DNA from: Escarpia spicata
Lineage: Eukaryota; Annelida; Polychaeta; Sabellida; Siboglinidae
Assembly (NCBI GenBank): GCA_963995525.1
Contig: OZ023205.1
Coordinates: 70,166,145-70,230,144 of the forward strand
DNA length: 64,000 nucleotides
Reading direction: 5' to 3'
Both the position numbers and the translations under genes were made by a program. This document shows positions 41,301 to 53,300 of the stretch, one piece after another. Within the stretch, counting starts at the first letter, position 1. Each line of letters starts with the position of its first letter. Under the pieces are notes generated by a model. It was not told the DNA's origin and did not search any database. It saw only the letters and a program-made list of their open reading frames with translations.

Positions 41301-44300
41301 CTATTGGTTGCATTCAAGGTTGTTTCTGTGCTCTCTCGTGATTCTACAGTAAATCACGTGGGCGTTCGTTGCATACATGAATGGCATATAAAATTACGAA
41401 AAAAAAATTACTAAATATTTAAATGGAGGAGACCATTCTCCGATTGTCATGAGAATTTTCCATTTTTATGAGCACTTTCTCGCTTTTCACGAGCAGATGT
41501 TGACACGTGTGGTGTATCTATAGCACTGACCGGCTTGATGATCCACTTGTGGCGATGACCGCCCTCGTCCCACGCACGCTTCAACAGCTTCGCGTCAATT
41601 GGCAGCACAAACGTCTGGGGGAAGAAGTTGAACTCCCTCTTCCCATAATGCACCTGCAAGCGGGAGAGGTTCCGCCACAGTCGATCCTTCCTTCCCATCT
41701 GGAAGGAGCCAGGGAAGTGATTCACCTGCAGATGGGCAGAGGAAGGATTAGAAGACACATTTATCGCACTTCATTTCTCACTACACACCTTCTGATTCCC
41801 GCACTACACACCGTCTGATTCCCGCACTACACACCTTCTGATTCCCGCACTACACACCGTCTGATTCCTGCACTACACACCTTCTGATTCCCGCACTACA
41901 CACCTTCTTACATTTCAACTACATACTTTTTGATAAAACACATCTTCTGATACTACAACCTTCTCATACCCCAACTACACACCTTCTCATACCCCCATGA
42001 CACACCTTCTCACACCCCCTACTACACACCTTCTAACACCCCCAACTACACACCTTCTCACATCCCCCACTACACACCTTCTGATACTCGCGGATGGCCT
42101 TAAAGCCCTGGGCCTTCATGTGTTTCCCGAAGTAGCCAATCCAATCATAGCTTCCTGCAAACAAACCAAGTCAGACCAGTTTATCACAGTCTAGACTTCT
42201 GACGATGGCAGAAGGAAAACAAGAAGGAATTTACTTTGCACACAAAGTCTCAGTCTTCTACTTTTACACAAACAACAAGCATGACAACAAATCGACTGCC
42301 ATGCATGCACTCACACAGACACCAGTATGCACGCGGTGTAACTTACGTCGCGTGATCTTGAAGTGTGACCGAGCTATGCAATGCTTGACAACATTCGGCG
42401 TGATCGGACTCATCCTCCACTTCAACATGCGCCGAATCTCCCACGGCAACGACTCCACTGTAACCACAGCAATAATGACTTTAGTATAATTCATCACCAA
42501 TCATGTCTATTCGGTTTCTGTGCAATTTGTTTCTGTTGCAAGGACACTTTTTTGAGCCACGAACTCAACGGAAAATACAATGGAATGTCTGACAGCTTTG
42601 CGATGTTAGTATGTTTGTTCGAACTGGTTGCTAGGCAACACGTCATGTAACGCACCTGACAATTTGTCACCACTCTTACTTACAGGCTGCGCCATGGCAA
42701 CAGCTCAATCATAATCATCACAGCAATAAATTTAAGTTTTAATTTGTCAAAGTATACAATCACAACTTTGGCATATACAAGACCATCGGTGAATATAATG
42801 CTGTTGCTCTCCTCCTTGTTCCCTGCTGTACAAGGGTGAGGGTCAGGTAGAGTAAAGCTGAACCACTCTCTGTGTCTCCTCCTTGTTCCCTGCTGTACAG
42901 GGGTGAGGGTCAGGTAGAGTAAAGCTGAACCACTCTGTGTCTTCTCCTTGTTCCCTGCTGTACAGGGGTGAGGGTCAGGTAGAGTAAAGCTGAACCACTA
43001 TCTGTGTCTCCTCCTTGTTCCCTGCTGTACAGGGGTGATGGTCGGGTAGAGTAAAGCTGAACCACTCTCTGTGTCTCCTCCTTGTTCCCTGCTGTACAGG
43101 GGTGAGGGTCAGGTAGAGTAAAGCTGAACCACTCTCTGTGTCTTCTCCTTGTTCCCTGCTGTACAGGGGTGACGGTCAGGTCCAGTAAAGCTGAACCACT
43201 ATCTGTGTCTCCTCCTTGTTCCCTGCTGTACAGGGGTGAGGGTCAGGTAGAGTAAAGCTGAACCACTCTCTGTGTCTTCTCCTTGTTCCCTGCTGTACAG
43301 GGGTGAGGGTCAGGTAGAGTAAAGCTGAACCACTATCTGTGTCTCCTCCTTGTTCCCTGCTGTACAGGGGTGAGGGTCAGGTAGAGTAAAGCTGAACCAC
43401 TCTCTGTGTCTTCTCCTTGTTCCCTGCTGTACAGGGGTGAGGTAGAGTAAAGCTGAACCACACTCTGTGTCTTCTCCTTGTTCCCTGCTGTACAGGGGTG
43501 AGGGTCGGGTAGAGTAAAGCTGAACCACTCTCTGAGTCTTCTCCTTGTTCCCTGCTGTACAGGGGTGAGGGTCAGGTAGAGTAAAGCTGAACCACACTCT
43601 GTGTCTTCTCCTTGTTCCCTGCTGTACAGGGGTGAGGGTCAGGTAGAGTAAAGCTGAACCACTCTCTGTGTCTTCTCCTTGTTCCCTGCTGTACAGGGGT
43701 GAGGGTCAGGTAGAGTAAAGCTGAACCACTCTCTGTGTCTTCTCCTTGTTCCCTGCTGTACAGGGGTGAGGGTCAGGTAGAGTAAAGCTGAACCACACTC
43801 TGTGTCTTCTCCTTGTTCCCTGCTGTACAGGGGTGAGGGTCAGGTAGAGTAAAGCTGAACCACTCTCTGTGTCTTCTCCTTGTTCCCTGCTGTACAGGGG
43901 TGAGGGTCAGGTAGAGTAAAGCTGAACCACTCTCTGAGTCTTCTCCTTGTTCCCTGCTGTACAGGGGTGAGGGTCGGGTAGAGTAAAGCTGAACCACTCT
44001 CTGTGTCTTCTCCTTGTTCCCTGCTGTACAGGGGTGAGGGTCAGGTAGAGTAAAGCTGAACCACTCTCTGTGTCTCCTCCTTGTTCCCTGCTGTACAGGG
44101 GTGAGGGTCAGGTAGAGTAAAGCTGAACCACTCTCTGTGTCTCCTCCTTGTTCCATGCTGCACACAGGGGTGAGGGTCAGGTAGAGTAAAGCTGAACCAC
44201 TCTCTGTGTCTTCTCCTTGTTCCCTGCTGTACAGGGGTGAGGGTCAGGTAGAGTAAAGCTGAACCACTATCTGTGTCTCCTCCTTGTTCCCTGCTGTACA

Positions 44301-47300
44301 GGGGAGAGGGTCAGGTAGAGTAAAGCTGAACCACTATCTGTGTCTCCTCCTTGTTCCCTGCTGTACAGGGGTGATGGTCGGGTAGAGTAAAGCTGAACCA
44401 CTATCTGTGTCTCCTCCTTGTTCCCTGCTGTACAGGGGTGAGGGTCAGGTAGAGTAAAGCTGAACCACTATCTGTGTCTCCTCCTTGTTCCCTGCTGTAC
44501 AGGGGTGAGGGTCAGGTAGAGTAAAGCTGAACCACTATCTGTGTCTCCTCCTTGTTCCCTGCTGTACAGGGGTGAGGGTCAGGTAGAGTAAAGCTGAACC
44601 ACTCTCTGTGTCTTCTCCTTGTTCCCTGCTGTACAGGGGTGAGGGTCAGGTAGAGTAAAGCTGAACCACTCTGTGTCTTCTCCTTGTTCCCTGCTGTACA
44701 GGGGTGAGGGTCAGGTAGAGTAAAACTGAACCACTATCTGTGTCTCCTCCTTGTTCCCTGCTGTACAGGGGTGATGGTCGGGTAGAGTAAAGCTGAACCA
44801 CTCTCTGTGTCTCCTCCTTGTTCCCTGCTGTACAGGGGTGAGGGTCAGGTAGAGTAAAGCTGAACCACTATCTGTGTCTTCTCCTTGTTCCCTGCTGTAC
44901 AGGGGTGAGGGTCAGGTAGAGTAAAGCTGAACCACTCTCTGTGTCTTCTCCTTGTTCCCTGCTGTACAGGGGTGAGGGTGAGGTAGAGTAAAGCTGAACC
45001 ACTCTCTGTGTCTTCTCCTTGTTCCCTGCTGTACAGGAGTGAGGGTCGGGTAGAGTAAAGCTGAACCACTCTCTGTGTCTCCTCCTTGTTCCCTGCTGTA
45101 CAGGGGTGAGGGTCAGGTAGAGTAAAGCTGAACCACTCTCTGTGTCTTCTCCTTGTTCCCTGCTGTACAGGAGTGAGGGTCGGGTAGAGTAAAGCTGAAC
45201 CACTCTCTGTGTCTCCTCCTTGTTCCCTGCTGTACAGGGGTGAGGGTCAGGTAGAGTAAAGCTGAACCACTCTGTGTCTCCTCCTTGTTGCCTGCTGTAC
45301 AGGGGCAAGGGTCAAGTAGAGTAAAGCTGAACCACTCTGTGTCTCCTCCTTGTTCCCTGCTGTACAGGGGTGAGGGTCAGGTAGAGTAAAGCTGAACCAC
45401 TCTCTGTGTCTCCTCCTTGTTCCCTGCTGTACAGGGGTGAGGGTCAAGTAGAGTAAAGCTGAACCACTCTCTGTCTCCTCCTTGTTCCCTGCTGTACAGG
45501 GGTGAGGGTCAGGTAGAGTAAAGCTGAACCACCCTCTGTGTCTCCTTGTTCCCTGCTGTACAGGGGTGAGGGTCAGGTATAGTAAAGCTAAACCATTCTC
45601 TGTCTTTTCCTTCCACAGTTTTCTGTCCATCGCTCCCTCTCTCCATCTTTAATCCTCCCCTGATCTTCTCATGTGCCTCCTCACACAGTCCTCCCATCTC
45701 AGCAGTGGCCTTCCCCTTTTCCTGTGTTGTTTCGCCTCAGCTCTCTTCGTTATTTTTCTGGCATCCCTCCTTGTCAAGGAGCCTGCCCATCTCATCCGGC
45801 TTTTCAAAAATCCTCCTGTTACACTGCATTGCATTCCAACCTCTTTTCTCAGGTCATTCGTCCTTCTTCTGTCTACCCTCTTTGTTCTTGTTATTCTTCT
45901 AACCCAGTTCTTCTCACAAACTTGCAGCTTCTGTTGTTGTTCTGTCAGCGCCACTGTCTCCAGACCACATAGGCATATACACTCTCAGGACTTTCCCTTT
46001 CAGCTTTTTCAAGGTTTTTCTGTCCACCATGACTCCCTCATTCCCTCCTGCTTGTATTAAGGTCGCACCTCCACATCTCAAAGCCCATCCACCGTAAACA
46101 TTCCTCCACGGTACACAAAGCCGTCCACTTGCTTAATTTGTTTTCCATCCAACCTGATGTACAATTCCTCTCTCTGTTGTCCAACCCACATTACTTCTGT
46201 CTTCTCCAGGTTCATCCTCAGTCCGTGTTTCTTGAACAGTCTTTTCCATTCTTGCAACATGTCTTGTAGCTCTTGTTTGCTTTCTACTACTATGGCCAGA
46301 TCGTCTGTATACATAACCTTTCTGAGAACATCCTTCGAGCTAACTTCCTGCTGATTAATTCCATCACCGTGATAAACAGTAATAGGCTTAGGGCACTTTC
46401 TTGCCTCAATCCAATGTTAACTGGAAACTCTTCCGAAATCCCAGATCCAGCCACAGCTCTTCCTGTTGTTCTTTCATACATGGTTCCCACCATCCTGGGT
46501 TCTGCTTCTGCCATTCCCATCCATCTCACTGTTGCCACCACCATCTCTCTTAGGACTGTGTGATAGGCCTTCTCCAGGTCCACAAATCCCACTGCCATTC
46601 TCCCTTGCATCTCCAACCTCTTCTCCACCAGCTGTCTCAATGCAAACATCGCATCCGTCATCCCTCTGCCGTTTCTGAATCTCTGTTGTTCTTCACTTAA
46701 TTCCTGTTCTACTCTCTTTCTAATCCTCCTATCCAGGATCCTCTCTAGCAGCTTCATGATGTGACTTAGAAGTGTGATGCCTCTGTATTTCCATATTGGG
46801 ACAATTAGCCCTGTCAACCACTCTTCTGGTACTTTACCTTGCCTTGCCTCATAAATGCATTCAGCAGCCTCTTTGTCCAGCTGATTCCACTCTCCCCTGC
46901 TGCCATTACCATCTCAACACGCATCTCATCGATACCAGGTGCTCTCCCCTTCTTCATCCCTTTTAACCCAGTTTGCATCTCTGTATCAGTAATATCAGAT
47001 AACTTCCCATGTCTATCGTTGATCACTGTCCCACCCTTCATGTCCTTTCTATCGTTGATCACTGTCCTACCCATCATGTCCTTTCTATCGTTGATCACCG
47101 TCCCACCCTTCATGTCCTTTCTATCGTTGATCACTTCATGTCCTTTCTATCGCTGATCACTGTCCCACCCATCATGTCCTTTCTATCGTTGATCACCGTC
47201 CCACCCTTCATGTCCTTTCTATCGTTGATCACTGTCGCACCCTTCATGTCCTTTCAATCGTTGATCACTGTCCCACCCATCATGTCCTTTCTATCGTTGA

Positions 47301-50300
47301 TCACTGTCCCACCCATCATGTCCTTTCTATCATTGATCACTGTCCCACCCATCACGTCCTTTCTATCGTTGATCACCGTCCCACCCTTCATGTCCTTTCT
47401 ATCGTTGATCACGGTCCCACCCTTCATGCCCTTTCTATCGTTGATCACTGTCCCACCCTTCATGCCCTTTCTATCGTTGATCACTGTCCCACCCATCACG
47501 TCCTTTCTATCCTTGATCACTGTCCCACCCATCATGTCCTTTCTATCGTTGATCACTGTCCCACCCATCGTGTCCTTTCTATCGTTGATCACTGTCCCAC
47601 CCTTCATGTCCTTTCAATCCTTGATCACTGTCCCACCCTTCATGTCCTTTCTATCGTTGATCACTGTCCCACCCATCATGTCCTTTCTATCCTTGATCAC
47701 TGTCCCACCCTTCATGTCCTTTCTATCGTTGATCACTGTCCCACCCTTCATGCCCTTTCTATCGTTGATCACTGTCCCACCCATCACGTCCTTTCTATCC
47801 TTGATCACTGTCCCACCCATCATGTCCTTTCTATCGTTGATCACTGTCTCACCCATCGTGTCCTTTCTATCGTTGATCACTGTCCCACCCTTCATGCCCT
47901 TTCTATAGTTGATCACTGTCCCACCCTTTATGCCCTTTCTATCGTTGATCACTGTCCCACCCATCATGTCTTTTCTATCGTTGATCATTGTCCCACCCTT
48001 CGTGTCCTTTCTATCCTTGATCACTGTCCCACCCTTCATGTCCTTTCTATCCTTGATCACTGTCCCACCCATCATGTCCTTTCTATCCTTGATCACTGTC
48101 CCACCCTTCACGTCCTTTCTATCGTTGATCACCGTCCCACCCTTCACGTCCTTTCTATCGTTGATCACCGTCCCACCCTTCACGTCCTTTCTATCATTGA
48201 TCACCGTCCCACCCTTCACGTCCTTTCTATCGTTGATCACCGTCCCACCCTTCACATCCTTTCTATCGTTGATAACCGTCCCACCCTTCACGTCCTTTCT
48301 ATCGTTGATCACCGTCCCACCCTTCACGTCCTTTCTATCGTTGATCACCGTCCCACCCTTCACGTCCTTTCTATCGTTGATCACCGTCCCACCCTTCACG
48401 TCCTTTCTATCCTTGATCACCGTCCCACCCTTCACGTCCTTTCTATCCTTGATCACCATCCCACCCTTCACGTCCTTTCTATCCTTGATCACCGTCCCAC
48501 CCTTCACGTCCTTTCTATCGTTGATCACCGTCCCACCCTTCACGTCCTTTCTATCCTTGATCACCGTCCCACCCTTCATGTCCTTTCTATCGTTGATCAC
48601 TGTCCCACCCTTCATGTCCTTTCAATCGTTGATCACTGTCCCACCCATCATGTCCTTTCTATCGTTGATCACTGTCCCACCCATCACGTCCTTTCTATCA
48701 TTGATCACTGTCCCACCCATCACGTCCTTTCTATCCTTGATCACCGTCCCACCCTTCATATCCTTTCTATCATTGATCACTGTCCCACCCTTCATGCCCT
48801 TTCTATCGTTGATCACTGTCCCACCCTTCATGCCCTTTCTATCGTTGATCACTGTCCCACCCATCACGTCCTTTCTATCCTTGATCACTGTCCCACCCAT
48901 CATGTCCTTTCTATCGTTGATCACTGTCCCACCCATCGTGTCCTTTCTATCGTTGATCACTGTCCCACCCTTCATGTCCTTTCAATCCTTGATCACTGTC
49001 CCACCCTTCATGTCCTTTCTATCGTTGATCACTGTCCCACCCATCATGTCCTTTCTATCCTTGATCACTGTCCCACCCTTCATGTCCTTTCTATCGTTGA
49101 TCACTGTCCCACCCTTCATGCCCTTTCTATCGTTGATCACTGTCCCACCCATCACGTCCTTTCTATCCTTGATCACTGTCCCACCCATCATGTCCTTTCT
49201 ATCGTTGATGGCCTACATCTAAGTGGAAAGGGGGCAGCAGTTTTCTCAGAGAACTTGCTGCAATCTGTTGACAGTGGGACAGGCTGCATCTATTTAAACT
49301 AGATTCGCAGGGGGGATTCACAGAGAAGCCTGAAACTGGAGGCATAGATAAAGACAGCAGAAATAAATCGGCAAAGAACAGCCTGGAAAACTGTTCTGAA
49401 TCAGGATATAAATGCATTTCTTTTAATGCAAGGAGCATAGTAAACAAAAGAAGTGAACTAAACATTATGGTAGAAGATATTGACCTTCACATAATAGGTA
49501 TAACCGAATCGTGGGCCACCACTGATATATCAGATGCCGAATTGGGACTAACAGGATATGTAATGTTTAGGAAAGATAGAATAGGAAGAAAGGGAGGTGG
49601 AGTTATTTTATATATTAAAGAATCTATCCAGGCTTATGAAATAAAATTAGAAAGAGAAGCAGATTGCGAAGAAGCTGTTTGGTGTAACATAGTTACAGGA
49701 AACTCAACGTTAACAGTTGGGTTAGTTTATCGAAGTCCAAACATAAGCATAGAAGAGAATGAAAAAATATAAAACGCTATAAGGGAAGTAAGCAAACGGA
49801 ACTGTATTATTATGGGGGACTTTAACCATGGGCATATACAATGGAAATCTCTACAGAGTATGGGGAGTGAGGACCACAAGTTTTTAGTTTTAGTACAAGA
49901 TAGTTTCCTTTCTCAACATGTGCTAGAACCAACCAGGGGAGAGAATGTGTTAGACTTAGTTTTGTCCTCACAGAAAGAATTAGTTGACAATGTCAAGATA
50001 TGTGAGCCACTGGGGAGTAGTGATCACAACCAGATACATTTTACCATCAAAGTAAAATCAGAAAGGAATAGTAAAAAGCAGTATAGGAGAAATTTCCACA
50101 AAGGAAGGTATAAGGACATGAGGAAATATTTAGCAAAGATAGACTGGAATAACACACTGAAGAATAAGACAGCAACCGAATGCTGGAATATCTTAAATAG
50201 TGAAATTAAGTGCATAGTCGATAAATTTGTACCTTTCAAAAAACAAGGGAAACGGTCTAAAAAGAAACACTTATCGAAAGAAGCCATTAGAAAAATAAGT

Positions 50301-53300
50301 ATAAACAAATGATGTGGAAGTCATATAGATGTACTGGAAATGATGAAGACTACAACATTTATAAAGAAGCACTTAATCAAGCTACAGCTGAAATTAGAAA
50401 TTCAAAGAGAAGCTATGAAACAAAATTAGCTAGTAATATAAAACATGACAGTAAGAGTTTTTATGCGTATATTCAAAGCAAACAGAAAGTTCAGGATAAG
50501 GTCGGTCCTCTAGAAGATAGTGCTGGAAATACAATATCAGAGGGATTCTTAATGGCAGAAGACCTGAATGAGTATTTTAGTTCAGTGTTTACCAGGGAAG
50601 ATATTAGTTCACTGCCAGTACCAGAGGCTAAGTTCAAGGGGGCAGATTCAGAATATTTAGGACAGTTAGTTGTAACCTCGGAAATGGTAGCTAAGAAAAT
50701 AAGGGCTATGAAATCACCTGGAGTGGACGGGATTCCGCCCAAACTACTATTGGAAATTGTAGAACAAATTAGCGCACCGCTTGCAACAGTTTTCAATTTG
50801 TCATTGGAAGAGGGAGTGGTTCCTTTAGAATGGAAAGAGGCAAACATTATACCGTTATTTAAAAAAGGTTCGAGAAACAAGTCAGAGAACTATAGACCAG
50901 TGAGTTTAACATCAGTGATTTGCAAATTATTAGAAAGACTAATTAAAGATCACATGGTGGATTTTCTTGTTAAACATAACTTGATAAACCCATCTCAACA
51001 TGGGTTTTTAAAAGCGAGGTCATGCTTAACAAATATGTTATGTTTTTTGGAAGACATCACTAGGTGGGTAGATGAGGGATCACCAGTAGATATCATCTAT
51101 TTAGATTTTCAAAAAGCTTTCGACAAAGTACCACATCAAAGATTACTCCTTAAGCTAAAGGCCTATGGCATAGGAAATGGTATAATAAACTGGATAGAAA
51201 AATGGCTGAATGACAGAAGACAACGTGTAGTAGTTGATGGGGAGGCTTCAAACTGGAAATCGGTATTGAGTGGGGTACCACAGGGATCAGTACTAGGACC
51301 TATATTATTCTTAATATATATCAACGATTTGGACGATGATATAACAAGCAAGGTGTTAACATTTGCGGATGATACAAAAGTGTTTAGAAGGATTAAAAGT
51401 GATGGAGACAGACAGCATTTACAAGATGAACTTGATAGGTTGATCAAATGGTCTGAAAAGTGGCAAATGCTGTTCAATTTTGGGAAATGTAAATGCCTCC
51501 ACACAGGTCATGGGAATGAAGAGGTAAAATAAAAAATGGGGGGTACTGTTCTAAGTACTACTGTAAAAGAAAAGGACTTAGGGTTAACCATTAGTGCTGA
51601 TATGAAGGTTTCAGAGCAGTGCGGAATTGCAGCGTCAAAGGGAAATCAAATCCTTGGATTAATTAGGCGAAATATAGCGTATAAGAAAAAAGAATTAATA
51701 GTACCGCTGTACAAAACAATAGTGAGGCCTCATTTAGAATATTGTATACAAGCATGGAGGCCATATCGCAAGAAGGACATAGATATGCTAGAAAGAGTAC
51801 AGAGGAGAGCGACTAAAATGATACCAAATCTGAGGGATCTTAGTTACGAAATACGCCTAAAAGAATGTGATTTAACAACACTAGAGACCAGGAGATTGAG
51901 AGGAGATCACATAGAAGTGTTTAAAATATTGAATGGTTATGAAAATATTGATAGAAACATTTTTTTCTCAGTTAAGAAAGATAGAAGGACCAGAGGACAT
52001 GAAGCTACATTAGTAAAGGAGCAGTGTAGATTAGATATAAGAAAGTTCTCATTCTCACAAAGGACTGTAAATGAATGGAACAGATTATCTCCTGATTGTG
52101 TTGGTGCTAGTAGCGTGAATGTTTAAAAATAAAATCGACACACACCTTAAAAAGGCGGGATACATGTAGATAAAAAGTATTGGACTCTCGATAAGCCAAA
52201 AGGCTTCCTTGTCCAACTGCCATCCAGAGTAATTTTCTGGTCTTGTTAAATCTTGTTAAATCATTGTCCCACCCTTCATGCCCTTTCTATCGTTGATCAC
52301 TGTCCCACCCTTTATGCCCTTTCTATCGTTGATCACTGTCCCACCCATCATGTCTTTTCTATCGTTGATCATTGTCCCACCCTTCGTGTCCTTTCTATCC
52401 TTGATCACTGTCCCACCCTTCACGTCCTTTCTATCCTTGATCACTGTCCCACCCATCATGTCCTTTCTATCCTTGATCACTGTCCCACCCTTCACGTCCT
52501 TTCTATCGTTGATCACCGTCCCACCCTTCACGTCATTTCTATCGTTGATCACCGTCCCACCCTTCACGTCCTTTCTATCGTTGATCACCGTCCCACCCTT
52601 CACGTCCTTTCTATCGTTGATCTCCGTCCCACCCTTCACGTCCTTTCTATCGTTGATCACCGTCCCACCCTTCACGTCCTTTCTATCGTTGATCACCGTC
52701 CCACCCTTCACGTCCTTTCTATCGTTGATCACCGTCCCACCCTTCACGTCCTTTCTATCGTTGATCACCGTCCCACCCTTCACGTCCTTTCTATCGTTGA
52801 TCACCGTCCCACCCTTCACGTCCTTTCTATCGTTGATCACCGTCCCACCCTTCACGTCCTTTCTATCGATGATCACCGTCCCACCCTTCACGTCCTTTCT
52901 ATCGTTGATCATCGTCCCACCCTTCACGTCCTTTCTATCGTTGATCACCGTCCCACCCTTCACGTCCTTTCTATCGTTGATCACCGTCCCACCCTTCACG
53001 TCCTTTCTATCCTTGATCACCGTCCCACCCTTCACGTCCTTTCTATCATTGATCACCGTCCCACCCTTCACGTCATTTCTATCCTTGATCACCGTCCCAC
53101 CCTTCACGTCATTTCTATCCTTGATCACCGTCCCACCCTTCATGTCATTTCTATCCTTGATCACCGTCCCACCCTTCACGTCCTTTCTATCGTTGATCAC
53201 CGTCCCACCCTTCACGTCCTTTCTATCGTTGATCACCGTCCCACCCTTCACGTCCTTTCTATCGTTGATCACCGTCCCACCCTTCACGTCCTTTCTATCG

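Noticed and set aside
43310..45630. Minus-strand ORFs reading through the 67-bp array
   Set aside because: The unit is not a multiple of three, so all three frames appear in turn. The peptides are by-products.
47009..49222. Long repetitive ORFs in the left half of the array
   Set aside because: Same cause: stop-free 36-bp units.
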